A DNA stretch of 64,000 nt from assembly GCF_932526225.1 (NCBI RefSeq), contig NC_064045.1, positions 11,444,442-11,508,441 of the forward strand, in the 5' to 3' direction. The translations under genes were made by a program, and so were the position numbers. Each line of letters starts with the position of its first letter. Position 1 is the stretch's first letter. The stretch is from Nematostella vectensis (Eukaryota; Cnidaria; Anthozoa; Actiniaria; Edwardsiidae). The notes under the pieces were generated by a model that made no database searches, was not told where the DNA came from, and saw only the letters and a list, made by a program, of their open reading frames with translations. Positions 48,291-58,082 of the stretch are shown in pieces.

Positions 48291-49661
48291 ATACGCCGCG
48301 GCCACCGCGAGTGCCGACAACCCCGCCTTGAGGGCGGTGTGGTCACTCTTTGTTCCCGGTCCGGGCGATGTCATGCTGCGCATACGCGAAGAGGGGGCGA
48401 GTGCCGCGCCCTCTGCGTACACTACGGCCTTGCTTCACATCTCGCGGTCGATCCTCGGATTAGTCACGTGTTGCACCCTAGGATGCCCACCGGCCATGTT
48501 ATGAGCACCGACTGGCTTTTTCTCGGTGTTAATTGCGTTTTCGCCGAGCGTCATGGAGTCTGTGGCTTTCTGCAGTTTTTTGTTGTAGCCCACGACGCTT
48601 TGCGTGTTTATCGCCAGATCGCTCGGCGTCAGCCACACTCATGGTGCGACCGCAGAACTCAGTCTCACCTTGGCCTCCTGCACGGCTAACTTGTAACTTT
48701 GCACGCTTTGAGCGATGTCGTTTTCTATGATCGCGTCTTCAAGCAGCTTTGTGAACTGCGCCTGCGCCTCCATTGCCGGCCCACCGGCCCCAGCGATGGA
48801 GGAACGGACGTTCACCTGCGCGCCAAGCACTGTGTAGACGAACTCCTCGACCGAGCGATCGAGTCTTCCTAGCCCTGCTTTTGTCAGCCCCTCACCTTTG
48901 GGAGGCGCAAACCAGCTATATTGCACGCCCCCGTGGTAGTCATTGCGTATGAAACCCACCTGCTTCCCACTATTGTACGTCCCACCTTCGTCGCTAAACA
49001 AATTGAGGTGGCTCGGGTACTTACCATCGGAAGTCCGGCTTACGCGGCAAACCGAACTCTATACATTGACGCTCGAAAGCGGCTTTCTTGTAGGGGTTCT
49101 TTTTGCGTGAACGGGCTGTCGCCAGGCAGGGGGGCGCCGAGCTCGTAGAGTACCCTCCGCGTGGTAAAGTAGACGTGAAACCTTAGAAATCCCCTGATGA
49201 CAGAGGGGAGCGTGGCGAAAGCGGGGTCGGTTAGGGACACCCCGCATCCGGCGGTTGCGCACCAGACCGCAGAGTTGAGTTGCTGTGGCCAGCACCCATA
49301 GGAAGGCTCCGATAACCACCGACGAGATTCCTTGGCAGTCTTGTGCGTGATCACTGTCTCTGAATATGTCTCGGACCCTAGTCGTGAATAATTTGTCCTC
49401 AGCCACGTGTATCTCCAGCTGTGTGAGCAGTGGGGTGATGTCTGAGGCCGTGCTCTCCACGGGGGTCGCGGTCACGGCGTAGAGTAGCTTTTGCCCGAGG
49501 GTCAGAGACCAAGGGAAACCGGATTTTGCGTGTTTGATTTGTTTGGCTATAGCGTGTTTGATATGTTCGGCTATAGAGGATCCCGCCGCAGTTGCCGCCT
49601 TTTTCGTCTTTTCCGCCTCTTTCGCCTCCTCGTTCAGCATCCGCCAGCCTTCCCAATCCAT
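48275..49661 (-). pseudogene. Large virion-type protein of the Polinton module, interrupted
   Basis: From ATG 49661 (MDWEGWRMLNEEAKEAEKTK) through a charged helix and SGFPWSLTLGQKLLYAVTAT, a membrane-type segment (SVVIGAFLWVLATATQL), then in another frame FLRFHVYFTTRRVLYELGAP. In a third frame comes TYNSGKQVGFIRNDYHGGVQ and VYTVLGAQVNVRSSIAGAGG. The C-terminus is hydrophobic (ALAVAAAYYLF). At least three frame changes and a stop near 48639 occur. The order of parts is that of a recurrent, functionally unassigned Polinton gene. Confidence 0.55.
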
Positions 49662-49703
49662 GCTCAGTCCTATTAAACACGAAGGCGGGCTGTGTTCAAT
49701 ACA

Positions 49704-50375
49704 ATGGTGGTCCTACATACTGTGCTCACCAAAGGCGAACAGACGCTCTACTTCGAGCGGCCGATAAGGCGCCCACGCTTCGTGGCGCTCCGGCAGTGCT
49801 CGCTGTTTAACAGCTGGTTTAATCTCGAGCGGGAGCATCAGATAACGACTATATCCGCCCTCCCGCCCATCGCTACTCTGCCAGCCGGCCACCACACGGC
49901 CGAGTCCATCGTGGAAACGATCAACCGCGCTGAAAGCAAGATTCTGACCGCGAAGCTGGATCCCCTCACCGTGAAAATCATGTCCAATGGCGTAGCGTTC
50001 CTGAATGCCGAGCTTTGCGCACTATTTGGCCTAGAGGCTAAAGACAATCAGTTGGGGGGGCGGGCCCTCGCACTGCCCTTGGGGGGACCCCCACTTAAGG
50101 TGGCTTTGCCGAAAATAGAGGCCCTCTACATCTGCTGCGATATCGTAGACCGCACGCAATGCCTCTCCTTAGGCGAGCCTTCAAACGTTCTCGCTTGCCT
50201 AGAAACCCGCGGGAGACCGCACGAGAAAGTCGTCTATGGACCCGACATCCCCGTTTGTGTCGCAGCAACTTCCTCTGAGTCTGTCTCGAGTATCCAAATA
50301 TGGATAAGGGATAACTACGGTAGACGGGTGGACTTTAAGGACAAGCCTGTTCGCCTTGTATTAGAGCTAACCTAG
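49704..50375 (+). CDS. Penton-like minor capsid protein, intact
   Basis: 224 residues from ATG 49704, uninterrupted, beta-rich throughout. Features are SWFNLEREHQITTISALPP, LPAGHHTAESIVETINRAES, an ALYICCDIVDRTQCLSLGEP segment and a C-terminal strand pair SIQIWIRDNYGRRVDFKDKP followed by VRLVLELT. This closing strand pattern is typical of the single jelly-roll penton protein of Polintons. It is the only large structural gene of the element that remains fully open. It lies in front of two small genes on the same strand. Confidence 0.62.
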   Translation: MVVLHTVLTKGEQTLYFERPIRRPRFVALRQCSLFNSWFNLEREHQITTISALPPIATLPAGHHTAESIVETINRAESKILTAKLDPLTVKIMSNGVAFLNAELCALFGLEAKDNQLGGRALALPLGGPPLKVALPKIEALYICCDIVDRTQCLSLGEPSNVLACLETRGRPHEKVVYGPDIPVCVAATSSESVSSIQIWIRDNYGRRVDFKDKPVRLVLELT

Positions 50376-50394
50376 CTCCGACAAACAAACAAAC

Positions 50395-50616
50395 ATGGCA
50401 AACAGCGACGTTAGCGGTGGTGCTATATATTCCTCGCTTCCCAGTATGCACAGCGGTGGCGACGTGCAAAGCTTCCGACTAGGGGTTCTGATCGGCGGTC
50501 CGCTGGCAGGAGTCGCTGGGCTGATCGGTGTCGTGGGCGTGGGCGCAGGGATAGTCTCTAAAGATCTTACGAGCAAGGTGGCTAAACACGAAGACAATGG
50601 TTTTAGCGGAGAGTAA
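50395..50616 (+). CDS. Small membrane protein, 73 residues
   Basis: Starts MANSDVSGGAIYSSLPSMHS, 20 bases after the penton-like stop. It has one long Gly/Val-rich hydrophobic segment (VLIGGPLAGVAGLIGVVGVG) and a short charged tail. Its last 20 bases overlap the start of the next gene. Function unknown. Confidence 0.6.
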   Translation: MANSDVSGGAIYSSLPSMHSGGDVQSFRLGVLIGGPLAGVAGLIGVVGVGAGIVSKDLTSKVAKHEDNGFSGE

Positions 50617-50865
50617 AAAAAACTCGATCAGCGAGCTAGTCTCTAAGGCTCTACAAAACGGGCATATCTCAGACGAAGAGTTTCAGTTGATACTTCGGGA
50701 ACAAGAGAGATACTACGCGCTCAAGGCCACTATCAGAGCCCGACACTGCCTCGCATCGCGTGAGAAAAAAAAGCAAGGAAGGGCCCTCCCTGGAAACACG
50801 CGAAAAGATGAAAAAGAGACTGCGAGAAATTCGCGAAGAGTTCGGGAGCGAGGTGTTCGAGTAAA
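50597..50865 (+). pseudogene. Small helical protein, frameshifted at an A8 run
   Basis: From ATG 50597 (MVLAESKKNSISELVSKALQ) through HISDEEFQLILREQERYYAL. Then an A8 run (about 50764-50771) moves the sense-looking continuation (ETREKMKKRLREIREEFGSE) to another frame, ending at TAA near 50863. If the A run is a sequencing error, the gene is intact at about 89 residues. It is the last gene on the plus strand of the element. Confidence 0.5.
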
Positions 50866-50994
50866 ACTCAGGTTTAAACGCCACGCTAGCGGCTTTGAAT
50901 TTACGGCCGAAAAACGGTTATTCCGCGCTCCGTAGGTCGGCGGTCCAATCCAAGTTCCTCGTTTTCGCGGCCCTCGGGTCCTAGCACAAGGTGA

Positions 50995-51189
50995 TTAGAT
51001 TACCGGCTTGTTTACGTTTGGATGAGCACGCTGTTTTCGCTCTCTCGCCGGAACGAGCGGCATAAGCAGCTTGTGCTCGACATCCTCGGGGATGTCCTCG
51101 TCCAGGATGTTCTGGACCAGCCCTGCTAGTACGGCAGGCGCCTCTTTGTCAGGCATGCTATTGAGGATCTCCTCTATGTAAGCGCCCAT
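50995..51189 (-). CDS. Truncated, inverted copy of the polymerase-like gene's N-terminus
   Basis: MGAYIEEILNSMPDKEAPAV on the minus strand mirrors MDAYIEEILNDIPDGEAPGV at 39119, and QNILDEDIPEDVEHKLL mirrors the left copy, about 78 percent alike in DNA. It ends after about 65 residues, where the left copy goes on into the polymerase-like gene. The pair with the neighbouring zinc-ribbon gene shows that the inverted repetition of the element extends beyond the 450-bp TIR. Confidence 0.7.
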   Translation of the reverse strand: MGAYIEEILNSMPDKEAPAVLAGLVQNILDEDIPEDVEHKLLMPLVPARERKQRAHPNVNKPVI

Positions 51190-51245
51190 GTTTGGGATAC
51201 CCTGTGCCACCCAGTCTCTAATTGCCCGTATCGCGGGATACGATA

Positions 51246-51458
51246 TCAGACAGGACGAGTGCAAACTGTTCCCGAGCGCGCCTCTCTGTGTCGCGCATCC
51301 TCTGCCCTACACGATTCGCCGGGGCGACACAACCGCGTCTCCGACTGCGTCCCTATGCCGCAGACCTTGCACGGCACGGGGAGGGGGCTGCCCTTACGGA
51401 GCCTTTGGAGGTGCACCTTGCAGTAGGTGGTGGCACCTCTGGCCACACGTGTGTGCAT
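51246..51458 (-). pseudogene. Zinc-ribbon gene, right copy, degenerate
   Basis: The minus strand has YCKVHLQRLRKGSPLPVPCK and VCGIGTQSETRLC, matching 38758-39042. The second half of the metal-binding pattern differs (RPGESC), and the C-terminus drifts into an unrelated frame. It faces the left copy from the opposite end of the element. Confidence 0.55.
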
Positions 51459-51550
51459 GGCCGACTTTTAGCCACCTGCAGTGGTCTTCTCCGCACTTCA
51501 TTCTCGAATGCTCGGTATGCTATAGGACAGACGAGGGTCTAATTGCAATG

Positions 51551-52000
51551 TTACCACACAAGGGAGGCCAGCTACCCTGTTATCGTTAGCGCTAGGCGCT
51601 AGGCTCCCCCCTCGCCTCCACTAGCGCCTAGCGCTACCGAAAACGGGCACGCGCCGCCATCCCCTTAAAGCAAATGCTTTAAGCGACCCCTATAACACAC
51701 CCCTCTCCCGCGAGGCCCCCAGACGGTATACCCTAGGCCTTGGGTATGCCCTAGGGCATACGAAAAACTACGGAAAACGGGCTGGGGGCGCGGCGGGGCG
51801 CAGGTTATTCTCGTTTGTACGAAACCCCCCAGTCCGGACGCGCCCGGCCTACATACACAATTGCCCCAGTTGTTTATGTATGTTAAACCCTATCTGCTTC
51901 CCCAGACGGTATACCCCAGGCCACAGAAAATGGGCTGGGAGGCGCGGCGAGCGGGACGGCGGGCGCCAGTCGGATTTCACTGAAACCCCCCAGTCCCCCC
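51551..52000 (-). repeat. Right terminal inverted repeat of the Polinton-like element
   Basis: The reverse complement begins GGGGGGACTGGGGGGTTTCA at 52000, which includes one extra G relative to the left end. It follows the left TIR through GGTATACCGTCTGGGGAAGC and AGCGCTAGG to TGGTAACATTGC. It is followed directly by the target duplication TTCGTT. Confidence 0.93.
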
Positions 52001-52175
52001 TTCGTTCCCCCGTATTTTTTATTCAGTTGTTTTATACTATGTGTATGTGTGCGATCGCCTTTCGAATATTTCACGCTAGTGATGACTGATAGAGATTTAG
52101 CTTAAATCCGCTAAATAGCGGTAAAATCGCTGTAAAAATATGTTGACGTATTTCAAGCCGTACTCTCAATCCTAT
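52001..52175 (-). mobile_element. ACCGCGGT-ended element, segment 2 of 3
   Basis: Resumes the reverse-complement match to the copy at 692-1678 (CCCCCGTATTTTTTATTCAG; GAATATTTCACGCTAGTGATGAC; TCCGCTAAATAGCG) directly after the Polinton-like element. It stops at CTAT (52172-52175), where the LTR element begins. Confidence 0.85.
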
Positions 52176-52969
52176 TGTAACAACGAGAGTAGATTGTAGT
52201 TGGGGGCGGTACAGGTACCGGGCTTTACTTCGCTGTTACCAACTGGAGTTGTACAAGATCTGACTGCGGCTTCCACCGCACCCCTTTTGTATGCTTTTGT
52301 ATGACCTTCACTGACACCCCGCAAACGTTAAGTTTCGTTTGGATAAAGGTTCTCAGCCAATGGATGTTCGAAGAACGACATTCCAACATAGGCATGCCAG
52401 TGGGTTACCCTTGGACTTTCCGTGACCTACATAATGATTATACGATTATTGTTGACTTCGGAGGTGACGCACTTCATGCTTGCCGAACTAGTGCGCATGA
52501 CAATCTTCATGCGTGACCACAATGATTGACAACATTCCAATCATTTTTGCACTTGCTTCCTTTATACCAATTCTGGCTATACTAGAATTTCACTAGACCT
52601 AAACGATACCTAGAGTTACCTGCTCCCGAAGTCAAAACCAACTTTCTACCGGTGGTTGATGAATACGGAACGGGCATAGATGCTCGATTTACGATTCACG
52701 AATATCTTGAAAACAATATAGACCCGCCTACCATAGGGGGAGGGGCCATTTCCCGTTGACTCATAACTAAACAAAACGCATCATTAACCCCCGGCATAAG
52801 TTGGCGGTAAATTGACAAAAATGCTAAACTTATAAAAATAGCGAAACCCATCACCTAGTATTAATTTCCCGCTTGGCAAATACTAGCGTATCCCGACTCC
52901 AAGCAATAATTTCACGCGTAGCAAGTAGTAGCGTAGCCCCGACAGCCTGCGATATTTTCCCGCGTGACA
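52176..52969 (-). repeat. 3' LTR (794 bp)
   Basis: Ends TG...CA with inverted TGT/ACA termini. Compared with the other LTR, it carries an extra block of about 50 bases near 52875-52930 (a local duplication around ACTAGCGTA) and lacks about 20 bases near 52297. Otherwise the two are about 97 percent alike, so the insertion is not ancient. Confidence 0.93.
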
Positions 52970-53314
52970 AGTCCCCCCTTCTTAAACTCGTTTCAGTCCC
53001 TTAAACGCATAAGACGGGTAAGGCTGTCCTACAAAACTACAAATCAGCGAAATTTAATTACGCATTAGCATCAACTAAATCAATCAATCAAGGTAATAGC
53101 TGATAGTTACGTGGGTAAAATAATGTTCATTTGTCCTTTATGTATTTCCTATAAAGTTCTTTTTTGTTGTTGTTATGCATTCATTGTTTGAATATAGTGT
53201 TCACACATAATATGAGTAATATATGATTGTCCATATCCGTAATCGTGTCCGTTAATACTTGCATGATCCGTTGACTTTTTTTGTATTGTGTACTTGGTTG
53301 TCCTGGCGCGCATT

Positions 53315-54906
53315 TTAGTTTTTGCTGGTTGTTCTCACGTCTTGTGGAAGCTGCACTTGTTCTTGTGTTTTAGTGATCTCTTGTAACTCGATGTCTTCTT
53401 GCTTTTTGATGATTGGCTCCGGTTCCTTTTTGTTTTTCCCTGGTTTTTCTTTGAGTGTTTCTTTCTCTGTATCGTTCCTCTTTTTGAGGTTACACTTGTG
53501 GCACGTGGCAGGCACGTGGCGTTAGCTGTACGTGTGCTGGTAATACACGACTGACAGTGTAATGAAGAGGATCGTGTTTAAAATGCATAGGGCTGATATG
53601 ACATAGAGCAGGATCTGATCCGAGTAGGTTAAGATAACCTTTTGAATCTTGTTGATTTGTTTGTTTGCTTCCGCGATCTGCTCCGTCAAACGAGAGTCAT
53701 AGGTGAGGTAAACCTTATCCAGTTCTTTAACCACTGATTGGTTGATGACCATTTGTGATGGCACATCAAGTGATTTGTGATGTAAGTCCAGTGTAAATCC
53801 TGGAGGTGCCAATCTACGTACTGAAGTGACTGCTTAGCAAATGTTGGCAAGTGAACATCGAGTCGTTCCGAACAGTCTGTTATTCCTGATTTCATCCCTT
53901 GAAAGGACACGTTGCGTTGTTTGCAATGTGTCCTGGGTTGTTGAGAGATAGGTTCGTCCTCCCAATCCAATCAACGGGTGTAGCGTATCGCAGCTTGTTG
54001 GTAGAAAGTTCCTTGCATACTTGAGTTTAGTATGTTTGTTAAATGGAAGACCGAGCCAGTCACTACTACCTATTTTATGTAGTATGTTGGTTGGGCATAG
54101 AAAAGCTTTGTCATTTTGAAAACATTTGGACAGGGCACTTTGCTTTACAATATATTTTTCCGAGGGGCATGTAATTAATGCAAGGTCATTTGTGCGAATT
54201 GGCCCCGAGACACATGATCCTGTTAGGTTGACAGTTAAAGGGCTAAGGTTTTCGACTGTGCAGAAGGAACCAGTATCCTTGACAACAGGAATTGTGATTA
54301 AAATGTGAAGGTTGATTTTATTCGCTCTGTGCTCTACTTCGACTGTTGGGGCTGCGATCAAATTTATACCGTGTGATAACGCGTCTGTTGTTAAAGCGAG
54401 ATCGGGATCTTCACGAAAACGCCACTGAATGTGCGGAAGATAAACTGCGGAAATTCGAAAATGGAAATCAATTTTCGTGAGTTGATACGCATGACAGTGT
54501 CCACCGTACTCTGTATCTCAAAGGATCGCAGAAGATCACTCTGCATCGTATATTTTGACAGAAATTCCATTAGAAGTTTTTCGTGACATCTATTATGTCG
54601 TGACATAAGCACTAATTGTTTTTGCCAGGTTCTGAACGTCTGATCGACTTGTTGCATATTGTGGGAGAGCCTATTTATCTTGGTGGACATTGTGTCTGTG
54701 AGTTTGAATAGATAAACGGTTTTACCGTTTACCGCTCTAATTAAATGTTGAGAAGTTTGTAGCGCGCTTGTCATACTACGCAAGGTCGCGCGCAAGTTTT
54801 TAACGTGGTTTTCTTCGCATTTCCCTAGTGCGCTCTTGTAAAGAAGTCGAAATAAACCGAAGAGACCAGCGTGAAAAAGCCATGAACTACGTCTTGTACG
54901 GCGCAT
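53315..54906 (-). pseudogene. Envelope-like glycoprotein (F-type), 5'-truncated and interrupted
   Basis: The remaining reading begins with MRRTRRSSWLFHAGLFGLFR, a furin-type basic site directly followed by a hydrophobic fusion-peptide-like stretch, as in the F1 subunit of errantivirus/baculovirus F-type proteins. The part before the cleavage site is gone. A heptad-like helix follows, then a frame change near 54380, a cysteine-containing domain (54361-53834), another change near 53820, a transmembrane segment (ISALCILNTILFITLSVVYY) and a Lys/Glu-rich cytoplasmic tail. It cannot make a complete protein. The F-type assignment is by layout only. Confidence 0.65.
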
Positions 54907-54931
54907 TGTTCTTTAATATTTCCGTAACCCA

Positions 54932-56272
54932 CTAATCGGTTTCCTCTCTTTTCTCGGGTGTGGTCCCATAAGGCCTCTGCCTTACCGGCGAGGCATCCCC
55001 CGTGTCTATGATGTGTTCAATTATTGAGCATCTGCCTAATTGTTCAACTGATGATGCAAAACAGTTTCGATAATCATAATGCAATTGCTGTAGCTTAGCC
55101 TTATTTGCATCTGAAAAAACAGCATGTGAAATGTCTGGAAGGTGTGACGTGTCACATGTTGAACCTGGGGAGGTATGTCCTGACTGAAAGGTCATATCTT
55201 GTTCCCCTGGGAACTCGATTGTTTTAGTGTGGTGGTCTAGTTTTGACAAAGAGGCAAGTCTAGTGTTCTTATAGATTTTAACCCCTTCTGATGTAGGATT
55301 AAGCAGACGAATAGGTACCATATTTCCTTCTGAAACCGTGACTAATTCTGAAGCCCCTACTATTGAAAATTTGTCAGGGAGGTCCTCTCTCCGTTCTATC
55401 AAACCTACAGTGTGTGTATGGTCTGGTCCCTTAATCTTTCCTGGGATCAAGGTCTCTGATTGAGAAGGCAGGACAAAATACTGATTTGCAATAACTGAAA
55501 ATACATCTGCCTCGTCTGCGTTTTCCTCTACATTGTTAGATATAGTAAAAGGAAAGTCTATCTCCGGAAGAGTAAGGACCAGTTTACTCTCTTGAAAATT
55601 CAAATCAGCGTTGTGCTGAGATAGAAAATCTCTTCCTAAAATACATTGGTAGGTCAAATCTTCAATAACATGAGCAGTTAATGGAAAGTTGTGCCCATCT
55701 AACGTAATATCAATTGTAACAGTGCCATGTACTTGTAAAGGCTCCCCGCTGGCCGTAGTAATCGCTGTTAGATTTGTTTTATCCAAAAAAGGTTGATGTG
55801 TTAGCTGATCCCAAAAAGACTTATTAATTGCCGAGACGTGTGCACCCGTGTCAACAAGAAATACAGCATGCTTGTCATCAATGTGACCTTCAATTTTCAT
55901 ACTGTTTGTGTGGCCCATAAACTGTATAATACATTTGTTCTCCGCGTCAGAATGTTGAATTGAGCTAAAAGACAGTCCCTTCGTGTCCGTACTCAATCCC
56001 GCTAAACCGCTAGGGACAGCAGGCACATCAGTGCCGCAATGTGGTTTCGCACTTGTACTTTTGGTAACTCTTTCTGAACTTAATATTCCCAACTGTGCGT
56101 TCAGTACACAAAGGGAATTTTCATTACAAGTGCCACTTGAGCTCAAGTTTTCATCAATAACTTCCTTAACAAGAGAACGTTCTCTGATGCGAGGGACATC
56201 TACATAAAAATTTTCCTCTGAGATCTCTTTACAATTTAATATTTTTCTATTCTCAAAATTCGGTTTAGCCAT
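54932..56272 (-). CDS. Aspartic protease and stub of reverse transcriptase
   Basis: 446 codons, open. The retropepsin active site FLVDTGAHVSA lies at residues 138-148 (Asp141), and the C-terminal CILGRDFLSQHNADL block completes the protease. The last 20 residues (SPVRQRPYGTTPEKREETD) are the beginning of a reverse transcriptase domain, where the sequence breaks off and meets the envelope-like gene within about 25 bases. The first 110 residues are of unknown role, with several Cys and Ser-rich stretches. On its own it might release a protease, but not polymerase. Confidence 0.85.
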   Translation of the reverse strand: MAKPNFENRKILNCKEISEENFYVDVPRIRERSLVKEVIDENLSSSGTCNENSLCVLNAQLGILSSERVTKSTSAKPHCGTDVPAVPSGLAGLSTDTKGLSFSSIQHSDAENKCIIQFMGHTNSMKIEGHIDDKHAVFLVDTGAHVSAINKSFWDQLTHQPFLDKTNLTAITTASGEPLQVHGTVTIDITLDGHNFPLTAHVIEDLTYQCILGRDFLSQHNADLNFQESKLVLTLPEIDFPFTISNNVEENADEADVFSVIANQYFVLPSQSETLIPGKIKGPDHTHTVGLIERREDLPDKFSIVGASELVTVSEGNMVPIRLLNPTSEGVKIYKNTRLASLSKLDHHTKTIEFPGEQDMTFQSGHTSPGSTCDTSHLPDISHAVFSDANKAKLQQLHYDYRNCFASSVEQLGRCSIIEHIIDTGDASPVRQRPYGTTPEKREETD

Positions 56273-56479
56273 GTCCCTCTCTAAATCATCGTTTGTTGTT
56301 TGGATTGTGTTGTGGGGAGATAATTATTTCCGATTCCATTGTAGTTGGTAAAAGAGTTCTGTTTACATAGCACTGTCTGTGATTGACCTTACGTCCTGGC
56401 TTGTCAGAAAAAGTATGTAAATTAGCGGCCCCCAAAACATTAAATTCGGTTACTATGTCTGCTGTATTGAGGGCCGAAT

Positions 56480-57844
56480 CTAGTTTTCCGAATTGGGACG
56501 GCCCTGAGGTGTGCGTACGGCATACATGCGTGGTGGGACGCGTGGGTCTGGTTGTCTAGGTGACTGGCGTTGTGGCGGAGGAGGAATACGGCAAAAATGT
56601 TGGGTGTGGCCATAACGATTGCAACGGTAACACAATGGGCTACCCCTAATATTCCTAGGGTTCCTGAGATTATACCTTGGCTGAGCGCGTTGGTCTGGGT
56701 TTCGGAAATTTCCCATCTGCCGCTTGACTTCATTTCTAATCATGTTTTGAACTGTTGGATCATACGGATATCTAGCGTTAATGGGGGGCATGCCCTGATC
56801 CGCAAAATTATGAGCGTTGTGGCCCTCGAGAACTGCCATTGTTTTGTTAGCGACGACCCCATCAATTCGGTTCAAAATTTCGTCTGAAATCTGTTTTGTG
56901 TTTATCTGCGGCTGCGGTGATGGAATAGAACATAAATGTGAACTTTAGAAACACACTAGCATACACACATTGGCACCAGTCGGGCCAAGACGGGACGCTA
57001 GCACAGTCTATTACCCGTGCAGTTCGGCAACCATGGACAGCTGCTTCGTCAGCTTTCTTTGAGTTTTGCAGTTGTTTCGGCGACATCAATGTTTTCTGGC
57101 TGGGAAAGAATCACGTATTCCCTAATATCGGGCTTCAATCCCCGAACAAAATGTTGGAGCCACCCCTCTTTAGGAATTCCTAAACGCGCGCATTGCCTGC
57201 GAATGTCTTCCGAATAACTTGAAAGAGACTCGTGTGGTCCCTGCTTTCTATTTTCCAAAAGTTGTAAAAGTCGGCAATTTGAGGCGGTGGACGCATGACG
57301 AATACGCAGCGAGCGCTTCTGTTAATTCATCGATGCGCATTAAACCTTTCCCCTCGAGCGTGTTGTACCATGAAAGAGCCTTTCCCCGGAGAGTTAATGG
57401 AAAAGCCATAGCTTGTCTGCGCTCATCCCAACCACAAAATAAAGCGAGCTGTTGAAAAGTTGACAGGAAATCGGCAACATTTTCTTCTTCGCCTCCCGAA
57501 AAGGATGGAAAATTTAGGCCCTTAAGCGCTACATTGTCAACGGCTAACCCTGCGATACTAGCATCCTGTTCCCGCCTTAGGTCTCGAAAACGAGTGTTAA
57601 CACCGGTATGGAACTCCTCAATTTTCCTTACGAGATCTTCCATTTCAAAAGTGTGTTTTTCCGAATTAAGTGAATCACTTAAGCGATCGCAATGAGGTAC
57701 AGTAAGTACGGGATTGTCAATGTCACTGTCCGCTAGGCTCGAGTCAGTATCTGAGTCGCTTAAACGTTCTGTACACTCACACTCAAGGCGCTCGCGTTGT
57801 CGTTTCCGAAATCGCGTCAACAGTTTGGCGGAGTTAACATACAA
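56480..57844 (-). pseudogene. Gag with zinc knuckle, frameshifted
   Basis: Starts MYVNSAKLLTRFRKRQRERL (ATG 57844). An acidic region follows, then the capsid-type segment FPSFSGGEEENVADFLSTFQ and AMAFPLTLRGKALSWYNTLE, typical of gypsy-type Gag. The frame changes near 57250 (LSSYSEDIRRQCARLGIPKE) and near 57050. The nucleocapsid part (56480-56875) has a CCHC knuckle CYRCNRYGHTQHFC in an Arg/Pro-rich context. The protein would bind and package the element's RNA. Confidence 0.85.
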
Positions 57845-58062
57845 AATACACTACTATGAAAGAATTAAGTTACTACTATCACGGATACTAGAAAAGATAC
57901 AATTTAATACTATTAAAGTAGCTAGCACGCCCTAACCAAAGTTGCCCAAAAGAAAAAGAAGCAAAAGTTTGCCCAAAAACAGTAAAAAAAATATATATAT
58001 ATATATTGTCCTAACAGTCTGTGTATGGCTCGGTCATTCCACTAACCTTTTAGGTTTGTTGA

Positions 58063-58080
58063 AACCGGGTTCTATCACCA
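58063..58080 (-). promoter_or_regulatory. Primer-binding site candidate
   Basis: On the minus strand TGGTGATAGAACCCGGTT begins two bases inside the 5' LTR end. The leading TGG would pair with a tRNA CCA end. The matching tRNA was not identified. Confidence 0.55.
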
Positions 58081-58082
58081 CT

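Larger units (their letters stand above)
38202..52000. mobile_element. Polinton-like (virus-like) element, 13.8 kb, with TIRs and 6-bp TSD
   Basis: Bounded by near-perfect terminal inverted repeats of about 450 bp starting GGGGGACTGGGGGGTTTCAG. It is flanked by the 6-bp duplication TTCGTT at 38196-38201 and 52001-52006. The uninserted site is seen at about 978-984 (reverse complement CAAATTCGCTCCCCC). Contents from left to right: zinc-ribbon protein, polymerase-like gene, SF1 helicase joined to HNH, integrase (minus), small proteins (minus), packaging ATPase and capsid protein (minus), coiled-coil membrane protein, second virion-type gene (minus), penton-type protein and two small proteins. 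A 6-bp duplication with integrase, ATPase and capsid genes is the hallmark of Polintons/Mavericks. Most genes are interrupted, so the copy is probably inactive. I saw no adenoviral-type protease. Confidence 0.93.
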
